A DNA stretch of 36,491 nt from Phoronis australis. Its lineage: Eukaryota; Phoronida; Phoronidae. This document shows, piece by piece, positions 10,354 through 22,300 of the stretch (the stretch's first letter is position 1; every line of letters starts with the position of its first letter). The stretch spans positions 522,217-558,707 of the forward strand of contig NMRA01000041.1 of assembly GCA_002633005.1 (NCBI GenBank). Direction: 5' to 3'. The translations under genes and the position numbers were made by a program. Below the pieces are notes generated by a model. It ran no database searches, was not told the DNA's origin, and saw only the letters and a program-made list of their open reading frames with translations.

Positions 10354-13300
10354 CTGCAATACACAAATACCTGTCTTACATATGTAATAACAAACATGAG
10401 TCAGCCTGTTTATACAAAGAACTAGGGAAACTCCACTATGCTTGGGTATGTAGTCACACTGCATATCCACTAGTAATTTACTTACTGTCCTGCAGGGTGC
10501 AGCACAATACTTGGGTAGGTAGCAACTGAATTCACTACTAAATGGTTTATTTACTGTCCTGCAGGGTGCAGCACCGTTATACTTGTTTATGTAGTCACAG
10601 GGTATATCTACTAGTGGTTTACTTACTGACCTGCAGGGTGCAGCACTGTTATACTTGTTTATGTAGTCACAGAGTATATCTACTAGCGGTTTACTTACTG
10701 TCCTGCAGGGTACAGCACTATAGTTGGGTATGTAGTCACAGTGTATATCTACTAGTGGTTTACTTACTGTCCTGCAGGGTACAGCACTATAGTTGGGTAT
10801 GTAGTCACAGTGTATATCCACGGCAGATCATTCACATCACCATTGACTCTGAAATAGTAAAACAAGTGGCCCCGCCCCATAACGTAACTTTATGCCAAAT
10901 TTCATCATAAAGCGCTTTTTGACATTAAACAACAGAAAAACAAAGACAATAAAAGGCAGTTAGACAGATGTACAATATAGTCAAAATGGCTTGACAGAAT
11001 TTTATACACCTCTGATAAATTTTGTGATACATAAAACTCAAAAATCGATTGTCAGAATATCTTGTTAACCATGTAAGTGGCCATCCAAAACTTAACCTAA
11101 TAACAGTGCATCCTCACCATATACCTTTGCACCCAGTTACTTCAAAATCTGCTTTTTTGACCAGCGGACATTGCATATGTAGCTTGATATGACAGTTGAA
11201 TCCTTCAGAACTCAACTGGTGTTAACACAACACTACCGTATACCTTCACCTCAGGCTTCACCAAAATCGGTCTAGCCACTTTGACAATTGACCGACAGTA
11301 GCTTGTTTTTGGATATTAATTACGAAAAATATAATGCAAAATAATGGCAATATCTTATCAAAAACTAAAATGGCCAACAGGGGGATCTGGTAGTCCGTGC
11401 CCTCTGAAAATCGAATGGTGCTGACAAATTCCAGTCTCCAGGTCGTAAATGTCAAACAGCAATGTAAAATACTGGGAATATTATTATCATTAGGGAGTAT
11501 TATTTTTATTATCATTATTATTATTACAAGATCAAAAGTAGCAGTAGTGCATAGCAGCGAGCTTAACATACCTTGTGAAAGTAATGTTACGTATGTCTCT
11601 AAAGTAGTGAGCAAGCGTCTGATAAATGTGATTGAAACCTTTGCAGAAGCCACACCAGGGGGCAGTGTGAAGAACAACCACATCCTACAACATATGAAAA
11701 ACGCATTGTTACATGACAACACTGACGCTGCAAAAAATACGTTGTCATCAAAGAAAAACTAAGATGGCAAATTATGTATTCACAATTCCTGTGTGCTGAT
11801 TGACTGGAATTACAAGCTTGATTGACAAGTCATAACAATCTATTAAAATTTACATTTAGTTTTTAAGATACGTTACTTCTGATTGGAAAAACGATATAAC
11901 ACCACAATAAGCCAAACTTTTTCAGTAATTCTTTGTAAGATCTGAATTTTCTTCCCATTTTATTCAATCATATTTGTCATAACTAGACGACACTTTTGTG
12001 AAAATCGAGCAGATTTTTAGAAACCCTGTACGTGGCTGTAATGTCCTACCGCCTTATTATCCAGCACCACCTGTAGGAATGTCTGAGAAGTGAGCTCCAT
12101 GATAAGCTGACCAGGCAGTGGAGCAGGTGAAGAGATTAAATGTCTCTTCAGACGGCCCTCTGTGAAACCGGTCAAAAACTTCCCTGTAACCAATACATAA
12201 GAGATTACAAGCGCATAAGCAGCCGGTACAGGCAAATTTACCAGGTCGACAATTTCGACCTAAAAAAATCCAAGAAAAGTTTTAAATTTTCACTAATTTG
12301 TATTTTACAATAAAGTTATCTAGAGGAGAAGGTGCCTATTTCACTGTTAAGAAGAATCCAAAATCAATCTTTGATGAGTTTGATTGGCAGCATGTTGGGG
12401 TTCACGTAATAATGTATTTTCTAAATAAATAAAACACACAGGAGAAATTACAACCAGTTACGTGACGTTAAAGAAAGTCCATCGTATTGCTGAGAGCAGG
12501 AAATATACATTTTTGTTAATGACAGTAAAAGGTCTATTTGATTTTCAATTTTACCCAGCTAAAGAGGACAAAATGTAGCTTCAACTTTCATTCTAAATAG
12601 TTGCGTAGCCACCAAGGAACTAAAAAATACAGCCATACAAAAAAATCACATTCCATCACGAAGCAAGAATGTAACTGGATACCTCCATTTAGTATCACAC
12701 TAAAGGGCAATAAATACACTTGTTAAATTTCACAAAGGTCCCGTAACAGGTTTAGAAGATAGTCACAGCTGAAAAAAATGCCAATAGGAGGCACTATAAG
12801 TAGTTCACAGATCTGAAAATCAATGACAGTCATGCTCGTGTCAGGGAGAACACATCTGCCTATTTTCATGATGATAGCAAATTCGGAGACTGACGAAAAA
12901 ATTAGACTCGAAACTAATAGAAATGACCACTAGGTGGCGGCAACTCAGTCCAATATGGAAAGGCGAAAAAATCTACCATAATTAACGCTGCTGTAAATAA
13001 AACACGAATAGTTAAATATAACTTACTAATTTGTTTGCTCGATAATTTGCCAGGCATCACATGGTGGACGTCATTGTCTATATCCACTAAGACAGCCTCC
13101 GCACTGCTGTTCATACCTAAACGTTTCCCAAATATTGCGTGATGTCGGGAATCCATGGCATAGAAGTGAACAGTACGGTTATTACATCCCAATCCCCACA
13201 TAGCCTCATCATTGTGTTTCAAATGTCTAGGCACACTGTACTTCTCTGACCCGCTTAATGTGAACCGTTGGCACCTTCTCTGCAACACCCTGAGTTTATT

Positions 13301-16300
13301 ATTGGCTAGAATGTACGGGTCACGTGACGGACGACGAGGAGCAGAGTTACCCTCTATCGTGTAATGGTTGAAAGACTTTGAACTGTGGTCACTATGGCAA
13401 CAGATACTGGTGTGGTGATTGGCATAATAGTTGCTGGTGACTGCCTCACATCCAAAAAAGTTCTTCTTCAGAAGGTTCATCATGTGAGGACTCAGGTAGG
13501 ACATGTCATGATTGTCCGTACAGAGGTGCCCTCTATGGAGGGACACGGGTATGTGCTGGCAGATATCACAGTAATTAAGTTGACTAAAGCCTAGATATGT
13601 CGAATTGACACAATGACAGCATTTGCGTTTGAAGTAACGTTGGTGCTGACTGTTGATGGTAGGGGGCGCCTGCTTCAAATTGCTGCATACAGTCGCCATG
13701 GCTGCATTGATTCTACCCAACTGTTGACGAAGGAGGCGGCTACCCATTATCAGTTCTTCTATTTTTGGAGACTTATAACAACTACTGTACACCAGAGCTT
13801 CTTCCCTTAGCTACAACAAACAAACAAGTCTTTATGAAATGAAAACAAAAATGTTTCAGATCATGAAAAATATTAAAATTCCACATACACGGAAAAATAT
13901 GTAAGTATATGTGACTTGACAGCATTCAAGCTACTTACCAAGGCAAGTTTGTCATTAGGATAGATCCAGCTGGGAGTGAAGAAAATGAGAGCAGGACCTT
14001 TTCTCAAGTGAAGTGACAATTGCAGACTTTTGACTCTCTTGGGCACGATCCATTGAACAACAGGCTGAAGAAACATAATGAACAGAAAACGTATTTTAAG
14101 TAAATTATGATTTAGAGTCCCAGTCACATACTATAATGATACTGAAATAACTTGTCAACTAATCAACCAAAATGTTTTTGGAAGTACACCTAGCAATTTT
14201 GAACACAAGTAGCTAGCTTCTTTACAGAAACAAGAGCAACTGTAAACAGTATCTCCCTAGGGTTGTCCATGAGCTTCATTAATCAATTTGTCCACAGGGG
14301 GAGCTGCAATAGTCAGAATTGACAAAAGAAGTGTCGACACTGCGATTCTCTAAACTAACGTCAAAACAAATAAATTTCAACACTGAGACACGTAAATGCA
14401 TCCAAACATTGCCAGGTGTAGTCCACTTTTCACAGAACAATCATGTAATCTGACAAATACAAATGTAGACACAAAAATCATACCAGGGGCTACACCACTA
14501 TTGCAATCAGCTCAAACCTGAAGCGTGTTCAATAAGGCGGCGCTCGTTTCTGAACAAGTTCTAACGATCACTCTCCATAGGTTGTTTGCTTAGAAATCCA
14601 AGATGGCATACGACATGTTCGTAAAGTTTCAAGGCGATTACCTTTAGCAACGACAATGATTGTAAACAATATAATGGGAAGTATAAGAACTATCCACGGC
14701 AAGACTGTTGGCGGTAATTATCATTAATTTGCAGTAGTGTTTCCAAACCCCCCCCCCCCCGAAACTTGGCTGGTGTTGATGCACTGCCTTCATCTTTCTC
14801 GGACTCGAGTTTCATTGAATGAGTTCTATGGATTTACCTAAAAATGCTCTTCCTATAGATAATACTAAGTGGCCCTTTGCAGAGACCAAAATCCCACCAG
14901 GGGGTGCTGTTGAGGTTAAATCCGGCCAACAACTGACTGGTGCCAACACAATACTACAGCATATTTCTGTGTCAAGATTCATTAAGTGCGTCCACTTTTT
15001 CTCTAGATATTATCCAGAAACTCTCTTCCCCTCAAAAATATTGAGAAAGTCCTGCACCCCACTTGGATCAGATGTATGGAGCAGATTGAAAAGTGGCATG
15101 TAACGCCCGGTGATGTCCNTCTATTTTTGGAGACTTATAACAACTACTGTACACCAGAGCTTCTTCCCTTAGCTACAACAAACAAACAGGATTTTATGAA
15201 ATGAAAACAAAAATGTTTCAGATCATGAAAAATATTAAAATTCCACATACACGAAAAAATATGTAAGTATATGTGACTTGACAGCATTCAAGCTACTTAC
15301 CAAGGCCAGTTTGTCATTAGGATAGATCCAGCTGGGAGTGAAGAAAATGAGAGCAGGACCTTTTCTCAAGTGAAGTGACAATTGCAGACTTTTGACTCTC
15401 TTGGGCACGATCCATTGAACAACAGGCTGAAGAAGCATAATGAACAGAAAACGTGTTTTAAGTAAATTATGATTTAGAGTCCCAGTCACATACTATAATG
15501 ATACTAAAATAACTTGTCAACTAATCAACCAAAATGTTTTTGGAAGTACACCTAGCAATTTTGAACACAAGTAGCTAGTTTATTTACAGAAACAATAGCA
15601 ATTACTGTAAACAGTATGTTCCTAGGGTTGTCCATGAGCTTCATAAATCAATTTGTCCAAAAGGGAGCTGCAATAGTCAAAATTGACAAAAGAAGTGTTG
15701 ACATTGCCCTTCTATAACCAAGTGTCAAAACAAATAAATTTCAACACTGAGAGTCAGTAAATGCATCCAAACATTGCCAGGTGTAGTCCACTTTTCACAG
15801 AACAATCATGTAATCTGACAAATATAAATGCAGACACAAAAATCATACCAGGAGCTACACCACTATTGCAATCGGCTCAAAACTGAAGCGTGTTCAATAA
15901 GGTGGCGCTCGTTTCTGAACAAGTTCTAACGATCACTCTCCATAGGTAGTTTGCTTAGAAATCCAAGATGGCATGCGACATGTTCGTAAAGTTTCGAGGC
16001 AATTACCTTTAGCATTGAAAAGGATTGTAAACAATATAATGGGAAGTATAAGAACTATCCACGGCAAGACTGTTGGCGGTAATTATCATTAACTTGCAGT
16101 AGTGAATTCCTTCCCCCCTCCCCCCCCCCCCTCCTCTNCCTTCATCTTTCTCGGACTCGAGTTTCATTGAATGAGTTCTCTGGATATTACCTAGAAATGC
16201 TCTTCCTACAGATAATACTAAGTAGCCGTTTGCTGAGACCAAAATCCCACCAGGGCGTGCTGTTGAGGTTAAATCCGACCAATAACTGGCTGGTGCCAAC

Positions 16301-19300
16301 ACAATACTACAGCATATTTCTGTGTCAAGATTCATTAAGTGCGTCCACTTTTTCTCTAGATATTATCCAGAAACTCTCTTCCCCTCAAAAATATTGAGAA
16401 AGTCCAGCACCCCACTTGGATCAGATGCATGGAGCAGATTGAAAAGTGGCATGTAACGCCCGGTGATGTCCAACATTCTTTTGCCAAATTTCGTCATATA
16501 ATTAATCTAACCAAGGTTTTTTGAGATGTCCAGAAGACAATCGGACATCCAGACGCCTGGACAGGAAGGCAACAGTAAGCAGCACCACATGTCCATTTGT
16601 GCCAAACAAAAAAGTCAAAATTGCTTTTTATGTAAAAATAAAAGTCACAACTAAGAAAAGTTATATCATGCAAAGTTTCACAAACATTGCTCGACATGAC
16701 AAAACAACTGGTTACAACATTTACTCAATAATGTTTTATAAAATAGTAAATAACAGTAATATCAAAAGAAATTTCAAATTACGAGTTAATGCACAGAAAC
16801 CCAAGGCATTTACCACTTGCTTGTATTTCTTTATCCACAGTTGAATATTTGATGAGGTGAAATTTGAGGCCCTAGGAAATGTCTGTAAGTAAGAGAATTG
16901 GAATGGAGATAATATCAACAGATAAAGCAGTGAAAATGACCATAAGCGAATTACAGTACAGACAGTCAGACAGGCAGACAGACACAACAAATCTATAGTT
17001 ACAAGTTTTCAAAAAAGTTGATGAAATCTCATCTCATCCAAAATCGGTGGAATATAGGAACAAAACGGTTGAAATGCTTCTCTTGTGATAAACAAATATT
17101 TGTCTTCGGATTTTGTGAAAATTGTCTACTGTCTTTTATTTTCTTTCTCCGTTGTTCAACAGGTGATTGACAAGTGTTAGTGCACTCAGTCCTTACATAC
17201 TACAATGCGAGGCTCAACACAAAAATAAAGGGATATGTATCGTCTGCCTTACTGTGACATTGTCACATTTTGTTTGAAAAACACCTTTAGGATAGCATAA
17301 AATCATCCCCAGGATAGCATAAAATCGTCCCCAGACGATTTCTAAAACATTCAGACCAATCGAGCAAGCAAGGTTCACAGGGATTATTCATCCAATGAAG
17401 GCAGATGTTACCACCCACTGAGACTGTTTAATACAACAATAACTTCATTAAACAAGAGGCCACCAGCCCACAGTACCATATACAAATTGTATACATGCGT
17501 AGTCACGGAAATTCAATATTTCGCTTCAGGGTCCAGTTGCATAAAAGTTATATGCCCTATAGCAACAACGACGTCGCATTTTCAAGCGTCACGGTCTTAT
17601 TGTTGAACAATAAACCTGACATCATGCAACAATCAAACTTATCCAGCGAATAATTTTGAAGTTTTATGCAACCCAGCCCTGATGATTGTTGCCCTTTGCA
17701 TATTCGCTGTAATGTTTTTAAAGACAGTGTTTATTGCTGTCGAATCAAGAGAGACCACGATCTGTATCGTGAAAAGAGACTTACGACTTAAGACTGAAAT
17801 TTGGTCTTACGCTCCACACAACTATTTGTGAAAAGTAACGAAATCTCACTTGAGAAAAGGTGAAAAGTCTCTGAGAGTAAACGTTTAAATGCTAGTTACC
17901 AAGACAATTTCTACAATTAATTATTTCTAGACTGTGATGAGCCAACAATAAGTTGGCTAGACCTTTTTCCACAACCGTAAAGTGGGAGAGAAAGACCAAA
18001 TTTCTGTCCTAAGTCTAAAGTCACTTTTCATAAAATAGACCCCCGATATCAATGATTCTAACGTGGCAACGTGATATGGACTTATTAAATCTACCAGGAC
18101 TGGACAACCTAACATGAAATCTGCTTCTGTCTCAATCTCTTACGACTTGCAAATGCCACAAATTCTTTCACTTTGAGGAATATCATCTCTTCTGCCACTT
18201 TCTATTTCTAATAGATGAGTTGACCATCTAATGTTTGCTGCATCAGATCTCTACAAAAATACTTTTCACAAGACAGCTACCAATTAACTCCTCTGCAAAC
18301 TTCGCACGTATTTGTATTTTCTACTACAGAAAACAAACTCTGAAAGCTAGCATCTCTCGACCTTTGCTGAAGCTATTTTCATTAAAAAAGAAGAGATACT
18401 CTCTTTCTGTGTCTGGCTGTTTACTTACTACACTGTCATTTGTAGCCCGCACTAAAATGGCCGACTCTTGACCCAAAACATTCATGCCAATTCTATCTGC
18501 AAGATGGGGACTGGGCACAACACCAAACTTGACGGGCTGATGTGGAGCTGTAAGAGAAAGAGTGACACATCTAGTGATCACTGAGGCTACCTTACAGGGG
18601 AAGTGAGACACACCTAGTAAACAGTAAGGTTACCTTACAGGGAAAGTGAGAAATATCTAGCCAGTGAGCACTGAGGTTACCTTACAGGGGAACGTGAGAC
18701 ACATCTAGTGAACACTGAGGTTACCTTACAGGGGAAAGTGAGACACATCTAGCGAAAAGTAGGCTACATTACAAGGAAAATGAGACATATCTAATGAACA
18801 CCGAGGATACCATAAAGATGAAAATGAGACATCTCTGGTGAACCATTGCCAAGATTTAACCCAAGATCAATCACAGCACCTGTTCAGCATGCAACTGCTG
18901 ATCGGCTTATCTCGCACACATTAAAAATATTCACAAAAATGATTGTGTTCACTCTCTCGACAATGCTTATTTCCACAATTAATGTAAACTAAGGCCACTC
19001 CTGACTGGTTTTAGTTATTATATTAGTTTTATTTACCCGAGTGTGTGACACGACCAGTGATTGATAACAACAGAATATTTTTAGTACATTTCATCATAAT
19101 CAGTTTCTGAAAGTTTTAGAGCCTAGAACATATTTGTTGAATGATTGGTTAGATTCTAGAAAGTTCTAGAATGTGCTTGAATTGGTGCAAAGTTCCAGAA
19201 CATTGCAAGAGAATATAAATAGACAGGCTGCTAGTGACAATTATTTACATACCTTGACAGAGCTGCCTGAGGGCTGCATAGTAGAACTGCAGGTAGCCCG

Positions 19301-22300
19301 GAGGTTGAGGTGAGGAATGGAAGTCGAAGAAGCCCAGCACAACATTCTGAGAGAAAGGACAACGTAGAAATGACAAACTGTATGTTGCCAAAATATTGTA
19401 CACCAAGAAAGTGTAACAGTTCCATGCTATTCCCCTCAGATGCATATTATCACTCTCAAAACACTGTTTGTGTCTCAAGGACATATTTCTTTGCTCACGC
19501 AAAGACGAGCCATATGTTATTCCTAGCTCACTAACGCTATTACATGAACTTTGCAAAACCTTTCCTTCGACCCCATTTCTCGTGACATTTCACATAATCT
19601 GATAGCAAATCTGTGCACATAAACTGTGAATAGTCTCTACTTGTAAACACATAAACTGTGAATAGTCTCTACTTGTAAACACATAAACTGTGAATAGTCT
19701 CTACTTGTAAACACATAAACTGTGAATAGTCTCTACTTGTAAACACATAAACTGTGAATAGTCTCTACTTGTAAACACATTCTGCCAGTTTTCGATTATT
19801 CATTTTTATCACAATCACTTCCTTACTGCATTCCATCTATAACAGCAACACGAAGCATAAAAATACTCTCTCAACAAGTTTCTAAGGGTGCTTATTATCA
19901 TGAAAATGGCCAATAAATGGTGCAAAATTTTTTGACCTGTTTAAAAATTGGAAGGCGTTTCCCTAATACAAAACTATTCCACAATGAACCTTTGAGCAGT
20001 TTGGCAGACAGAGAGACGGATGCAAAAAATGGACTCAAAATTTCAAAAATGCCCACTAGGTGATGCAGAATATGTGAAACCTATCGTAAAGTGGGAAGGT
20101 GTTGTTATCTCCTAGACAAAAACTTATTAGCTGGATTTCACAAAAATCCTTCGAGGATCTTCAAAGATACGAGACATATGTACAAAAATAAAATTGCCAC
20201 TAGAGGATACAGCAGAAGTCGGATCAGTCTGAAATTCGTCGACCTCTGTTATCAGATTCACATGAACACATCAGTCTAATTTCACCAAGCTCCTACAAAG
20301 AATTACAGAGATATGGCTGCAGACGCAAAAAATTGCCTGTAGGGGGCGCCATATTTGTCTGAGCGATCCGAAAACTATATCAGCTGTGGTCGTCACGCGT
20401 GCAAAATTTCGTAATGATTCTTTTTGTAGTTTGGCAGATTGGAGGGCAGATGCTAGAAAACCCGACTCGAAAGGAGCAAAAATGGGCTCTAGGTAGCGCA
20501 AAATAGGTCAAATCTGCCCAAAAATGTAATGGCTTCACCGTCTCCTTAGTGATTGCAACAAATTTCACTGAAATCAGTCAGTTACTCATCCAAGGTGGCA
20601 GTGACTTCCACAGAAAGTTTGATGTATAATCTACACCTGAATGAATGAAAATGACGAATGCCAGTCACAGTTGCAAACGCATCTTGCCTAAAAAGTTAAC
20701 CTTCATAAAAAGATCATAATACACGTAATGACAACAAATTGGACTTTATTTCTGTTCTGGATTTGCTAGATCCAGGTCAGATCCAACTTGAGGCAGAAAA
20801 TGTCATTTGGAGTGTTGAGCCTAGAGAAAGAATCAAGCATTGGAAGTTAAAATACTTACATCACTGGACGGTAAAAATAAAACCAGCTCCTCGACAGAAT
20901 GTATGAAAGTCAAAGGTCGAATGAAATGGTCAAGAAAGGTCACAAGATGCTCAACAGAAGGCAGTCCTGGGAAAAACAACAATAAAGACATGTTGAGAAG
21001 TAATAAGTACATAGTACATGTTGTGACGAGAAATAATAAATACGCAGCACATGATGAAAAGTATTAATACAATACGTGACGAGAAGTAATAAATATGCAG
21101 CAACTGATGAGATGAAGTAATAAATATGCAGTAAATGATGAAAAGTAATAGATACGCAGCACATGATGAGAAGTAATGAATACACAGCACATGATGAGAA
21201 GTAATGAATAGTACGCAGCACATGATGAGAAGTAATAAGTACATAGTATATGGTAAGAAGTAATAAATATACAAACACATCGGTTGTTTTACATAAGCGA
21301 CTGCAACTAATCAAAGCCATTTGGCAGATCCACAGATATTTTGCTTTTTCATGGACAGATAACATTGTGATAGGAACTATCAATAGCCTTGGAAACAACA
21401 TTTGCTCATGACATGGACTTAAACACACCGTCCAGCTTTTTGAATGGGAGCACAGTGTTTTAAAACACAAACAATTGAGCAGCCTAAATTATCAGAAACT
21501 TATCACCAAACAAACATATTCTGCAGTTTACTATTCCTACCTGTGTATTCAAATGGGTTAAGGTGTTTGTGATACACAAACAGCCGGCCAAACCGGTCAA
21601 AAGTAAACTTCTTTCGACATTTCCCATCAGACCACCAACAATTAATGGCGACAAACTTGACCTGAAATAAATTTAAAAAATAATAATAATAATTGCAGGC
21701 GGCCACATATGCAAAGGCCACTCAAGTAGGCCCACTGCATTAATCACCAGGAACAATTTTTATACTTTATTAATACAGTCATAGATAAAACCAAGCTGAG
21801 GAGCTAGAGACCTGACTCAATGGTCTAGCAGGGTCCCCAGAGAGACTCGAACCACAAACTAGAGTAAAGGATGCGGACACCTATCCCACTAGGTCACACT
21901 GCCTCCTGATGAAATGAATTACTCCAGTGAGACTTTTAACCAGCCTTGACATACTGCTAACTGACTAACAAATTACATCTCAAACAATACGAAAACTATA
22001 CAAAGAACAAATGAAGATTGCACCAAACTTCCAACCAACAAGTAACAGTCATTTCTCTAATTAATAGTTCGTACACTCGAATAGTCACCAAACATTTTCT
22101 GCATTGGCAAGCTGCAAGTTGCCAAATTGACCACTGAGTTCGTACAGTAGGTGTCCGAGGGAAAAATACTCCGTACACGTATATGCGTCAACAAAAATAA
22201 TTTGTACACAAAGCACCAACTATTCAAGTAATCGAAACACGTGGCTTGCTATATAACTAAACTAGTAATGAGCTCTAACAGTGCGTCCTTATCGAGTATG

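Noticed and set aside
10351-10821. 156-residue minus-strand open frame with CDYIPNYSAVPCRTVSKPLV repeats
   Set aside because: It is the minisatellite of exon 12 ends read in the wrong frame. The exon-12 frame is fixed by its match to the thioredoxin fold and by phases on both sides.
10542-10910. 122-residue plus-strand open frame (CRVQH…HSVYLL repeats)
   Set aside because: Antisense of the same minisatellite, with no independent support.
14819-15103. 94-residue plus-strand frame (SSMDLPKNALPIDNTKWPFA…)
   Set aside because: It lies within the duplicated block, and the second copy (16171-16397) breaks the frame. No domain is recognised, and it is antisense to TXNDC11 intron 7.
20940-21470. 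176-residue minus-strand frame rich in Tyr, Leu and His, resembling a membrane protein
   Set aside because: It is the ~30-bp AT-rich array before exon 4. The true coding part is only 20860-20966, in a different frame.
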